Shown here: positions 1 to 5,678 of the stretch, in pieces
Layout of the letters: the number at the start of each line of letters is the position of its first letter
Numbering within the stretch: position 1 is the first letter of the stretch
Assembly: GCA_009777135.1 (NCBI GenBank)
Contig: WRMM01000103.1
Location: forward strand, 1 to 6,831
Direction: 5' to 3'
From: Candidatus Fibrimonadales bacterium
GTDB taxonomy: Bacteria; Fibrobacterota; Fibrobacteria; Fibrobacterales; Fibrobacteraceae
DNA length: 6,831 nucleotides
Position numbers and translations under genes: made by a program
Notes under the pieces: model-generated
Database searches by the model: none
The model's input: the letters and a program-made list of their open reading frames with translations, nothing else
Told to the model about the DNA's origin: nothing

Positions 1-42
1 CCCGATTTCCCAACTCTTGCCCTCACCCTCTTCCACAACCCC
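1..42 (+). repeat. Dispersed repeat, copy A (left edge cut by window)
   Basis: Positions 1-42 are identical to 1187-1228. The copy enters the window already inside the repeat body, so its TTGTCTGAACC edge would lie to the left. On the minus strand it encodes a basic tail (RVRARVGKSG) directly downstream of the DUF1016 gene. Copies A and B lie in the same orientation on either side of the DUF1016 gene, so that gene sits between direct repeats about 1.19 kb apart. Confidence 0.85.
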
Positions 43-95
43 CCGGCAAACTCACGTTCTTTCGCATCCAAAGCGAACCAGAAACCTAAGCACAT
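1..95 (-). pseudogene. Remnant of a membrane-protein (flippase-like) C-terminus
   Basis: On the minus strand an open frame begins at an ATG (95-93) that overlaps the DUF1016 stop codon as TAATG. It reads hydrophobic, then acidic/basic: CLGFWFALDAKERE, then GLWKRVRARVGKSG, running off the window. The layout resembles the end of the intact flippase at 3931-5451 (SALFVGLNGNERGEV, then IKKKL). The same frame recurs at 6608-6700. I infer a leftover flippase 3' end behind the inserted nuclease gene. It could also be a chance frame or a short coupled peptide; the match is weak and made by eye. Confidence 0.35.
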
Positions 96-1111
96 TATGA
101 GCTAAGACAAGGCGGGGGGGCTATTTTTTTGAGTTCTTTAAGCAATTCTTTTTCACTCGGCAAATACAATTTATATTGACTTGCCATTATTGTTTTATTA
201 TCTTTCGGAAGCGAGTATTTAACAACCGCATCGTTCTTATCCGCACATAAAAGAAGGCCGATGGTAAGATTTTCTTCTGGTAATTTTATATCCCTGTCAT
301 AATAATTCACATACATTTGCATTTGTCCTAAATCCTTATGAGTAAGCTTGCCAGTTTTTATATCTATCAACACAAAACAACGAAGCAATCTATTGTAACA
401 GACCAAATCTACAAAAAATTCATCATCTTCCAGTAAAATCCTCTTTTGCCTGGCAACAAAAGAAAAACCATTGCCAAGTTCAAGTAAAAAAAACTGCAAA
501 TTATCAATTATAGCTGTTTCTATATCTTTTTCATAATAAGAACTTTCTTTTTTCAATCCTAAAAATTCCAAGGTCGAAGGGTCTTTAATTATTTCATTTG
601 GATCTACTGGCATTCTCTCTTTGCGAGCAACAGCAAGAACAGATTTTTTATCATTGCTCAACAATAATCGTTCATATAAACTTGAGTTTATCTGCCTTTC
701 TAATTCCCTGCCATTCCAAGCATTATGCAAGGCTTCAAGTTCGTAGTAATCTCGTTTATCAGAATCATTGATATGAATTAATAATTTATATTGCATCCAA
801 TTGAATTGTGTCCGCAGTGCGGACACAATTGGATATATCTTGTAAAATTGCCTTGCTCTAGCCAATTGTCTGTAAGAAAATCCGCTGCCGAATTGAGGTT
901 CTAATTTATCTGCCAGATTTTTAAGCAAGTAAGTTCCGTATTCAGCTCGCTTCTTGCCTTGTTGCTCTTCAACAAGAATTCTTTCGCCTAATTTCCAATA
1001 CATAAGCACTCGCTCAAAGTCAACGCTGCGAATGGCACTTTCTTTTGATTGCGATATTATGCCAATAATATCAGCTAAAAACTTATCTTTTGCAGAAATT
1101 TTCTTTTTCAT
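95..1111 (-). CDS. DUF1016/YhcG-family PD-(D/E)XK nuclease domain protein
   Basis: The 338-residue product matches the YhcG/DUF1016 family in length and order. The N-terminal helical part (about 10-160) has the family signatures YWKLGERI (38-45), EYGTYLL (57-63), the GFSYRQLARARQFY stretch (77-90) and FNW.QYKLLI (103-112). The C-terminal nuclease part (about 175-330) has FFVDLV with D235, then IDIKTGK with D250 and K252, and GQMQMYVNYYD, which is the usual PD-(D/E)XK core. The start gives the usual family N-terminus; a TACATT box ends only six bases upstream, and no Shine-Dalgarno sequence is clear. The last residues (IAPPPCLSS) are unlike the family's charged tail and are written in DNA shared with the repeat at 6624-6831, so the gene probably acquired its end by recombination. 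The family is DNA-associated and is often seen in mobile and restriction-linked regions; the cellular target is unknown. A second copy starts at the right edge of the window. Confidence 0.9.
   Translation of the reverse strand: MKKKISAKDKFLADIIGIISQSKESAIRSVDFERVLMYWKLGERILVEEQQGKKRAEYGTYLLKNLADKLEPQFGSGFSYRQLARARQFYKIYPIVSALRTQFNWMQYKLLIHINDSDKRDYYELEALHNAWNGRELERQINSSLYERLLLSNDKKSVLAVARKERMPVDPNEIIKDPSTLEFLGLKKESSYYEKDIETAIIDNLQFFLLELGNGFSFVARQKRILLEDDEFFVDLVCYNRLLRCFVLIDIKTGKLTHKDLGQMQMYVNYYDRDIKLPEENLTIGLLLCADKNDAVVKYSLPKDNKTIMASQYKLYLPSEKELLKELKKIAPPPCLSS
795..834. repeat. Strong palindrome inside the DUF1016 gene
   Basis: Positions 804-830 form a perfect inverted repeat: 13-nt arms AATTGTGTCCGCA and TGCGGACACAATT around a single central G at 817. 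An outer pair, ATCCAATTG (795-803) and CAATTGGAT (826-834), overlaps it and offers an alternative longer-looped pairing. It lies within sense codons (PIVSALRTQFNW on the minus strand) just before the family's conserved W, so it must also serve as coding sequence. Confidence 0.85.
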
Positions 1112-1115
1112 GTTT

Positions 1116-1128
1116 CTAATGTAGAAAA
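1116..1128 (-). promoter_or_regulatory. Candidate -10 region of the DUF1016 gene
   Basis: The minus strand reads TTTTCTACATTAG, matching the motif before four other genes here. The hexamer TACATT (1123-1118) ends six bases before the ATG, so a start 6-7 bases downstream would give a leaderless or nearly leaderless mRNA. No convincing -35 box is visible. Inferred from the shared motif only. Confidence 0.4.
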
Positions 1129-1150
1129 TACTTTTCCCGTTTCATACCCA

Positions 1151-1228
1151 TTGTCTGAACCCCGATGACCCCGATTTTAGGATTGACCCGATTTCCCAAC
1201 TCTTGCCCTCACCCTCTTCCACAACCCC
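1151..1228 (+). repeat. Dispersed repeat, copy B (edge plus body)
   Basis: This is the fullest copy. It has the edge TTGTCTGAACC (1151-1161), then a core with repeated CCGAT units (ATGACCCCGATTTTAGGATT), then a pyrimidine-rich tail. Positions 1151-1212 match 3708-3769 at 57 of 62 positions without gaps, and 1187-1228 match 1-42 exactly. On the minus strand the core ends a frame reading GLWKRVRARVGKSGQS with its stop at 1177-1179. The core recalls the AATCCT/TCAGACAA-type dispersed sequences I remember beside accessory genes in Bacteroidota and spirochaetes; that parallel is from memory. Confidence 0.85.
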
Positions 1229-1301
1229 ATGCAAAAAGAACCACAGCCAACACCTTGGACATTTGCTTTAGGAAATTGGGGGTGGAAAGCGCAAAGAAAA
1301 A

Positions 1302-1313
1302 TTTCTATATTAG
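1302..1313 (+). promoter_or_regulatory. Candidate -10 region of the AlbA_2 gene
   Basis: The sequence TTTCTATATTAG has its TATATT hexamer at 1306-1311, only nine bases before the chosen ATG at 1321. Transcription would start about 2-4 bases before the start codon, leaving no room for a normal ribosome binding site. The same spacing peculiarity is seen at the DUF1016 gene. No -35 box is clear. Confidence 0.4.
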
Positions 1314-1320
1314 AAGCGAA

Positions 1321-2676
1321 ATGCTGCTGCCACGCAAAGAATCTGATAAAGTTGAATTTAAACCTGCATTAAATAATGCTGTGATTAAAGCTTTAGTTGC
1401 CTTTTCCAATACAAAAGGCGGCTCCGTATATGTAGGCATTGCGGATAATTCTGATGCTGTTGGCCTAACGCTCGAAAAAGAAACTCTTCCGCAGTTTATC
1501 AATGAAATCAAAAATAAAACTTCGCTGTCAATTATTCCTGATGCAGAAATCATTGATATTGACAATAAAAAAGTTGTGGTTTTATCTGTTGCAGAGTATC
1601 CCATAAAGCCCGTTTCCATTCAAGGAAAATATTACAAGCGCATTGATGCATCAAACCATCTGCTTTCTGCAAATGAAGTTGCCAATATGCATCTTCAAAC
1701 AATAAACTCAAGCTGGGATTATTATCCGCGCCCGAATAAAACTATAAATGATATTTCGCTAGAAAAAGTTAGAAAAGCAATGAATGCGATAAAAAAGCGG
1801 AATGAAAATTTTCAATTTGAAACAGAAATTGAATTTCTTGAAAAAAATGAATTGCTTTTGCAAAATAATAGCATTACAAACGGTTGTTTTTTGATGTTCT
1901 CAAAAGAAGAAAATCTTTGGACAACTATCCAAATGGGTCATTTTGCTTCGGAAATTGTTATAAAAGACGATGTTGTAAATTCAGAGGATATTTTAACGCA
2001 GATTGAAGACGTTATGGATTTTATCCGAAAGCACATAAGCAAGGAATTGATAATAACCGATACGCAGATAGAAAACATTCCAAGATGGCAGTATCCGCTA
2101 GACGCTCTTCGCGAATTGGTGTTGAATATGATAATTCACAGGGATTACACGGCTTCTCATAATTCAATAATAAAAATTTTTTCCGATCGCATTTTATTTT
2201 TTAACCCGGGCATTTTGCCAAATACAATTACAATTGAGCAATTGCGAGCGAATCAATATGTTTCAACGCCCCGCAATAGGCAAGTTGCCAAGATTATGAA
2301 AGAAATGGGGATAGTAGAGCGTTACGGTACAGGCATAAAGAGAGTTCGTAAAATGTTTGTGGACTACGGGCTTGAAGAGCCTGTGTTCGAAATTATGTCC
2401 GGAGGGCTTGCAGTTACAGTTTATGGGGTAACCGACCTGAAAGCCGACCTGAAAACCGACTTGAAAACCGACTTGAAAATAAACGATATTGATGACATGA
2501 TTTTACGTCTAATGAATAAAGATAATAGAATTTCAATCCCGGATATTGCTCAAAAAATAGAAAGAGGCTTAACAGCAACAAAAGAAAGAATTTCCAAGCT
2601 CAAAGCAAAAGGCTTGGTTGAGCGGATTGGCCCCGATAAAGGCGGCTATTGGAAAATTTCCCGTTCCTTTGTCTGA
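1321..2676 (+). CDS. AlbA_2 (Schlafen-like) / HATPase_c_4 / winged-helix ATP-binding protein
   Basis: The frame is open from an ATG at 1165, but that ATG lies in the dispersed repeat. The ATG at 1321 gives the normal family start (LLPRKESDKVEFK) and a 451-residue product of usual length. Residues about 5-125 form the AlbA_2 domain, with VEFK, then NTKGG (G33, G34) and VYVGI. Residues about 258-350 form the HATPase_c_4 region: ALRELVLNMIIHRDY (262-276), FNPGILP around 294-300, and VERYGTGIKRV with YGTGI at 335-339. A (T/A)DLK repeat at 372-387 links to a winged helix (about 390-448). Family members are annotated as putative transcriptional regulators or RecG-like ATP-binding proteins; some AlbA_2 proteins act in nucleic-acid binding or defence. 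The stop codon lies inside the boundary repeat TTGTCTGAACC, so the last Val and stop are repeat-derived. The substrate is unknown. Confidence 0.88.
   Translation: MLLPRKESDKVEFKPALNNAVIKALVAFSNTKGGSVYVGIADNSDAVGLTLEKETLPQFINEIKNKTSLSIIPDAEIIDIDNKKVVVLSVAEYPIKPVSIQGKYYKRIDASNHLLSANEVANMHLQTINSSWDYYPRPNKTINDISLEKVRKAMNAIKKRNENFQFETEIEFLEKNELLLQNNSITNGCFLMFSKEENLWTTIQMGHFASEIVIKDDVVNSEDILTQIEDVMDFIRKHISKELIITDTQIENIPRWQYPLDALRELVLNMIIHRDYTASHNSIIKIFSDRILFFNPGILPNTITIEQLRANQYVSTPRNRQVAKIMKEMGIVERYGTGIKRVRKMFVDYGLEEPVFEIMSGGLAVTVYGVTDLKADLKTDLKTDLKINDIDDMILRLMNKDNRISIPDIAQKIERGLTATKERISKLKAKGLVERIGPDKGGYWKISRSFV
2434..2481 (+). repeat. 12-bp coding tandem repeat, four units (TDLK linker)
   Basis: Four head-to-tail 12-bp units follow GACYTGAAARCC (2434-2445, 2446-2457, 2458-2469, 2470-2481, the last ending ATA). 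They encode DLKA, DLKT, DLKT, DLKI. The unit length is a multiple of three, so gain or loss of units changes linker length but not frame. It falls between the ATPase domain and the C-terminal winged helix, where relatives commonly carry TTQK-like repeats (from memory). Confidence 0.9.
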
Positions 2677-2679
2677 ACC
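2669..2679 (+). repeat. Boundary repeat TTGTCTGAACC, edge only
   Basis: The 11 bases are identical to the left edges of the copies at 1151 and 3708, but the CCGAT-containing body does not follow; the next bases are TAGGAAGCG. The TGA stop of the AlbA_2 gene (2674-2676) is inside it. It marks the junction between the AlbA_2 segment and the Rpn segment. Confidence 0.7.
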
Positions 2680-2737
2680 TAGGAAGCGAACTGGCGAGCT
2701 TCTGGAGAATCTTTGAGTTTGCTGCTAAGTTAATAGC

Positions 2738-2750
2738 TTTTTCTACATTA
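2738..2750 (+). promoter_or_regulatory. Candidate -10 region of the Rpn-type gene
   Basis: The sequence TTTTTCTACATTA has TACATT at 2744-2749 and matches the box before the DUF1016 gene. A start near 2756 would give a leader of about 105 nt before the ATG at 2861. A weaker second candidate, TTTTTCTGCATT, ends at 2785. The 2680-2850 interval has no other gene I can support. Confidence 0.4.
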
Positions 2751-2849
2751 CCTTCAAGCCTTGGGGACTATTCTTTTTCTGCATTTACTTTCAACCTAAG
2801 AACAGTTCGTTTTTTAGCGGGCGCTCCATTTAAATTTAACCTTTTTCGC

Positions 2850-2855
2850 AGGAGG
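2850..2855 (+). promoter_or_regulatory. Strong Shine-Dalgarno site of the Rpn-type gene
   Basis: AGGAGG lies five bases before the ATG at 2861 and fixes this start over any upstream in-frame choice. It is the best ribosome binding site in the window and contrasts with the near-leaderless look of the two preceding genes. Confidence 0.8.
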
Positions 2856-2860
2856 CATTT

Positions 2861-3706
2861 ATGCCCAGAAAATCCGTTGCCGTTGGCAACGCCACATTTA
2901 CCCCGCCGAGTTGCTATGCAGACCTCACTAACAACTTTGCGTTCCAGAAAGTGTTCGCAAGCGAGGATGACAAAAGCTTGCTTGCCAAAACGCTGAATAT
3001 TTTTCTTGAAAAGAAGCTTGCGCATCCCATTAAGGATGTGGTTATTAGAAACCCGTATATTCAAGGGAAAACCAAATACAGCAGGGATGCCGTTCTTGAC
3101 ATACGCTGCGAGGATACCAGAGGGAATAAGTTCATTGTGGAAATGCAGGTGAACTCGCAGAAGCATTTCGTCAAAAGAGCCATCTTTTATTCTAGCATGT
3201 CCATTGCCAATTCCGGCAAAAAAGGCAGCGATTGGGATTTCAATTTCCCAAATACTTATTCCCTGAATTTCCTTGATTTTGAGCCTGAAGGCATGGATGG
3301 AAACAATAATATTGTTCAATATCTGTCTCTGCATGACGATGACTATCCTGAAATAAGGTATGATTGCACGGGTTTTGCTTTTGTTATACTGCCCAGATTC
3401 AAGAAAGCGATAGATGAATGCGAGAGCTTGCAGGACAAGCTCATTTTTACTTTGCGCAATTCGCATAAGCTTGAAAATAAACCTAAGCAGTTAAGTGGAA
3501 GTTTTTTCGACAGGCTGTTTGAGCTTGCAAAAATTTCTAAATTTACCAATATGGAATTCAGTCAATATACGGCTCGCATGATGGCTAGAGCAGATAAGAA
3601 AGCGCAGTTGGAGTATGCCGAGGAGAAGGGCATGAAAAAGTTGCTTGCTCTTTGGGAGAGCGGCATGCCTTTGGCTAAGGCAAAGCGGCAATTGGGATTG
3701 GGGTAG
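2861..3706 (+). CDS. Rpn-family recombination-promoting nuclease / PDDEXK_2 'transposase'
   Basis: The 281-residue product follows the Rpn/PDDEXK_2 pattern. YADLTNNFAFQKVFAS and LAKTLNIFLE form the opening helices (about 19-52). The nuclease core is LDIRCED with D80, followed by FIVEMQ with E94 and Q96 (the D...ExQ signature). Then come FVKRAIFYSS and a long helical region (about 170-260) ending in a charged segment and a short helix-turn-helix-like tail, LWESGMPLAKAKRQLGL. Length and motifs are complete, so it is probably intact. Characterised relatives (E. coli RpnA-E) are DNA endonucleases that promote RecA-independent recombination; these genes are often multi-copy and were once called transposases. 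It is not a classic transposase with terminal repeats. The AGGAGG at 2850 supports the start. The gene ends one base before the repeat edge at 3708. A decayed tail of another family member lies at 5472-5612. Confidence 0.9.
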   Translation: MPRKSVAVGNATFTPPSCYADLTNNFAFQKVFASEDDKSLLAKTLNIFLEKKLAHPIKDVVIRNPYIQGKTKYSRDAVLDIRCEDTRGNKFIVEMQVNSQKHFVKRAIFYSSMSIANSGKKGSDWDFNFPNTYSLNFLDFEPEGMDGNNNIVQYLSLHDDDYPEIRYDCTGFAFVILPRFKKAIDECESLQDKLIFTLRNSHKLENKPKQLSGSFFDRLFELAKISKFTNMEFSQYTARMMARADKKAQLEYAEEKGMKKLLALWESGMPLAKAKRQLGLG

Positions 3707-3707
3707 G

Positions 3708-3769
3708 TTGTCTGAACCTCAATGACCCCGATTTTAGGATTGACCCGATTTCCTAACTCTTGCTTTCAC
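3708..3769 (+). repeat. Dispersed repeat, copy C
   Basis: This copy matches 1151-1212 at 57 of 62 positions without gaps and starts one base after the Rpn stop codon. Beyond 3769 it diverges: the tail found in copies A and B is replaced by a different sequence that still reads as a hydrophobic/basic protein end on the minus strand. Confidence 0.85.
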
Positions 3770-3841
3770 AAACTCAATCAAACCTACGCTCAATCCAAGA
3801 AACAATGCACTCGCCGCAAATATCGCTACTTGAGCAAGCGG
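3734..3841 (-). pseudogene. Second remnant of a membrane-protein (flippase-like) C-terminus
   Basis: The minus strand holds 35 sense codons then TAA (3736-3734). The reading VAIFAASALFLGLSVGLIEF continues into VKARVRKSGQS: one membrane helix and a basic tail. It compares well by eye with the end of the intact flippase, FAVSALFVGL...IKKKL, sharing FAxSALFxGL. The frame is closed by TAG upstream (3844-3842), so only the tail remains. It shares the final KSGQS-stop with copies A and B. The plus strand of the same DNA holds a competing small frame (3805-3930). Confidence 0.4.
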
Positions 3842-3930
3842 CTAATGGAAAAGCCGGTGAATTTCTATATTATTTGCGTGAACAAAATAGAAACTACCAT
3901 CAGCTTGATTTTGAGATTAACGGCCAATAA
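3805..3930 (+). pseudogene. 41-codon frame abutting the flippase; possible 3' remnant of an upstream gene
   Basis: From the ATG at 3805 the frame reads MHSPQISLLEQAANGKAG, then EFLYYLREQNRNYHQLDF and a short end, with TAA at 3928-3930 directly followed by the flippase ATG. It is open back to 3757 without another ATG. The codons look protein-like and the TAA-ATG junction suits an operon, so it may be the tail of a truncated polysaccharide gene. I do not recognise it. Against it: no Shine-Dalgarno, a candidate promoter box inside it, and a competing antisense reading. Confidence 0.3.
3862..3873 (+). promoter_or_regulatory. Candidate -10 region of the flippase gene
   Basis: The sequence TTTCTATATTAT has TATATT at 3866-3871 and is nearly the same as the box at 1302-1313. 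A start near 3878 gives a leader of about 53 nt. TTGAGC at 3830-3835 is 30 bases upstream of the hexamer, too far for a standard -35. The box also falls inside the possible coding remnant at 3805-3930, so it may be coincidence. Confidence 0.35.
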
Positions 3931-5451
3931 ATGACCACATCCGAAAACAACAAACGCATAGCAAAGAATACGTTGTTTTTGTATTTCCGCAGCATTTTAA
4001 CCCTTGGCGTTGGGCTTTACACAAGCCGCGAGGTGCTGGCGCAGCTTGGCGTTGAGGATTTTGGCGTTTACAACGTTGTGGGTGGGGTTATAGTTATGTT
4101 TAGTTTTATTCAAAATGCTATGCATAGTGCTACGGGCAGGTTTTTTACTTTTGATTTGGGTAAGGGGGATTTTGAAGCATTAAAGAAAACGTTTAGTTTG
4201 AGCGTTGTTATTCATATTTTCACTGCGCTTATAATTTTGATTCTTGGGGAAACTGTTGGGCTTTGGTTTTTGAATACGCAGCTTGTTATTCCAGAGGAGA
4301 GAATTGAGGCGGCTAATTTTGTTTACCAGTTTACAATTTTCACGGCTTGCATTGGTATTTTGCAAATGCCTTATATGGTGGCTATTAATGCACATGAGAG
4401 GATGAAAGTTTATGCATACGCTGGAATTGCGGATGCGGTGTTTAAGCTGGTAGTTGCGTTGGCGTTGGGGTTTGCGCCTGTTGATAAGCTGAAGTTTTAT
4501 GCGGTGTTGCTTTTTTCAGTTTATGTTGTTATGGCGGTTTTTTACAGAGTTTATTGTTTGCGGAATTTTCCTGAGACACGGTTTAAGTGGTTTTGGGATG
4601 GGAAGATGTTTAGGGAGAGGATGGGGTTTGGGGGGTATGAACTGTTGGGGGTAGCTTCTGCAATTTTAGCTGTGCAAGGCGGAATTTTTTTGCTCAATAG
4701 GTTTTATGGAGTTCTATTGAATGCGGCAAATGGAGTTTCTCAACAAGTCGTGAATGCAACACAGCAATTTACAAACAATTTTTTTGCAGCAGTCAACCCG
4801 CAAATAACAAAAACTTTGGCTACAGGTGAAATGGATTATTTTTACAAATTGATCATTCGCTCAAGCAAATTTTGCTTTCTTTTGAGTTTTATGTTTATGA
4901 CCCCGTTAGCTTTACAAATAGATTTTGTTTTGGGCTTATGGTTAAAAATAGTCCCTGATTACGCAGGGATTTTCTGCCAGCTGGCTATTGCAAATACATT
5001 AGTATGGATTAGTTTTTGGCCAATTTTTCACGGAATACTTTCTACAGGCAAAAATAAGAAATTTCGAATAATAGATAGCTTTATGGTTATGCTTATTTTC
5101 CCTCTAGTGTACTTCGGTTTGCATTTTTCGCCTATTGGCTATATATGTTCACAAATATTTGTAAATTTTTTCAGAATGATTTATGCGGTATTGTCACTAA
5201 GAAAATTGACAGGTTTCTCCATCCGACGTTTTGTTAGTCAATCTTTGGTTAAATGTTTTGCTGTTGGGGCAATTTCTATTCCTCTGCCGTTTTATATTAC
5301 TTTGAAAATGAGCGGATGGCAAGGATTTTTAACTTGCCTTGGAACTTTCTTCACGTTGTTTGCAGTGAGTGCATTATTTGTGGGGTTGAATGGAAATGAG
5401 AGAGGGGAGGTTTTAGAGTGGATTAAGAAAAAACTACAATTACCCATCTAG
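3931..5451 (+). CDS. Wzx-like polysaccharide flippase (MOP superfamily)
   Basis: The 506-residue product is an integral membrane protein with about 12-14 hydrophobic segments, the normal size for this family. It opens with NNKRIAKNTLFLYFRSILTL and LYTSREVLAQLGVEDFGVYN, then GGVIVMFSFIQNAMHSATGRF, typical of lipopolysaccharide/O-antigen translocases from Bacteroidota and Fibrobacterota. Other family stretches are ETVGLWFLNTQLVIP, VPYMVAINAHERM-like LQMPYMVAINAHERM, the FPETRFKW cytoplasmic turn, and LALQIDFVLGLWLKIVPDYA. It ends in SALFVGLNGNERG and a lysine-rich tail. The role in this family is moving undecaprenyl-linked sugar units across the inner membrane; specificity cannot be read. No glycosyltransferase is present in the window, so it is an isolated part of a surface-sugar locus. 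The middle (about 4700-5340) is much poorer in G than the 5' half and the last 80 bases, suggesting a mosaic gene. No Shine-Dalgarno precedes the ATG. Confidence 0.9.
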   Translation: MTTSENNKRIAKNTLFLYFRSILTLGVGLYTSREVLAQLGVEDFGVYNVVGGVIVMFSFIQNAMHSATGRFFTFDLGKGDFEALKKTFSLSVVIHIFTALIILILGETVGLWFLNTQLVIPEERIEAANFVYQFTIFTACIGILQMPYMVAINAHERMKVYAYAGIADAVFKLVVALALGFAPVDKLKFYAVLLFSVYVVMAVFYRVYCLRNFPETRFKWFWDGKMFRERMGFGGYELLGVASAILAVQGGIFLLNRFYGVLLNAANGVSQQVVNATQQFTNNFFAAVNPQITKTLATGEMDYFYKLIIRSSKFCFLLSFMFMTPLALQIDFVLGLWLKIVPDYAGIFCQLAIANTLVWISFWPIFHGILSTGKNKKFRIIDSFMVMLIFPLVYFGLHFSPIGYICSQIFVNFFRMIYAVLSLRKLTGFSIRRFVSQSLVKCFAVGAISIPLPFYITLKMSGWQGFLTCLGTFFTLFAVSALFVGLNGNERGEVLEWIKKKLQLPI

Positions 5452-5471
5452 CATTAGCATTTTTTTCTTAG

Positions 5472-5612
5472 CTTTTCGCTTTTATTCATGAAATATTTGG
5501 ATATCAAGGTATTATTGGAGTCGCTAAGAATATGCTCAAAGATGGGCTTAGCCTTGCACGTGTGGCCCGTATAACCCAATTGCCAAAAGAGCAGATTATG
5601 GCGTTGAGGTAA
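5472..5612 (+). pseudogene. Decayed 3' tail of a second Rpn/PDDEXK_2 gene
   Basis: The frame is open from after TAG at 5469 to TAA at 5610-5612. Its last 31 codons (from 5517) read GVAKNMLKDGLSLARVARIT then QLPKEQIMALR. This is the familiar tail of Rpn-family proteins, where AK.ML..G...E.IA..TGLS.EEI forms a small helix-turn-helix. The nuclease core is absent; the sequence before 5517 (FIHEIFGYQGI) is not clearly family-like. The 5452-5719 interval therefore holds a gene remnant rather than a new gene. It is a different tail type from that of the intact Rpn gene at 2861-3706, so not a simple duplicate. Confidence 0.6.
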
Positions 5613-5678
5613 TTGCGTTTCGGTAGGCCGTAGAAAAACGAGCGTTGAAATTTGTTTCAGAGAATTGGAGATGGAAAA

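Noticed and set aside
1165..1320. N-terminal extension of the AlbA_2 protein from the ATG at 1165
   Set aside because: The 52 added residues are translated from the dispersed repeat and do not resemble the family; the ATG at 1321 gives the standard start.
2680..2768. Minus-strand frame reading LEGNVEKAINLAANSKILQK
   Set aside because: It looks protein-like and might be another remnant, but it is only about 28 codons and I cannot tie it to a family.
2811..2828. AGCGGGCGCT inverted repeat next to a T run
   Set aside because: The T run precedes the hairpin on the plus strand and becomes an A run after it on the minus strand, so it does not fit a terminator in either direction; the stem is only four pairs.
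2649..2996. 115-codon plus-strand frame
   Set aside because: It overlaps the ends of two well-supported genes in another frame and has no family features.
2768..3466. Long minus-strand frame of 232 codons
   Set aside because: It is antisense to the Rpn-type gene, whose motifs, ribosome binding site and length are convincing; the antisense product has no recognisable features.
1151..3769. Integron or CRISPR interpretation of the repeats
   Set aside because: The repeats are over 1 kb apart, flank genes in both orientations, show no attC-like paired core sites, and have no short regular spacers.
3722..3934. 70-residue plus-strand frame starting in repeat copy C
   Set aside because: Its first 14 residues are the same repeat translation as at 1165, it lacks a ribosome binding site, and other readings of the same DNA look more protein-like.
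5452..5470. T-rich stretch after the flippase as an intrinsic terminator
   Set aside because: There is a run of Ts, but the preceding bases (CTAGCATTAGCA) do not form a stable GC-rich stem.
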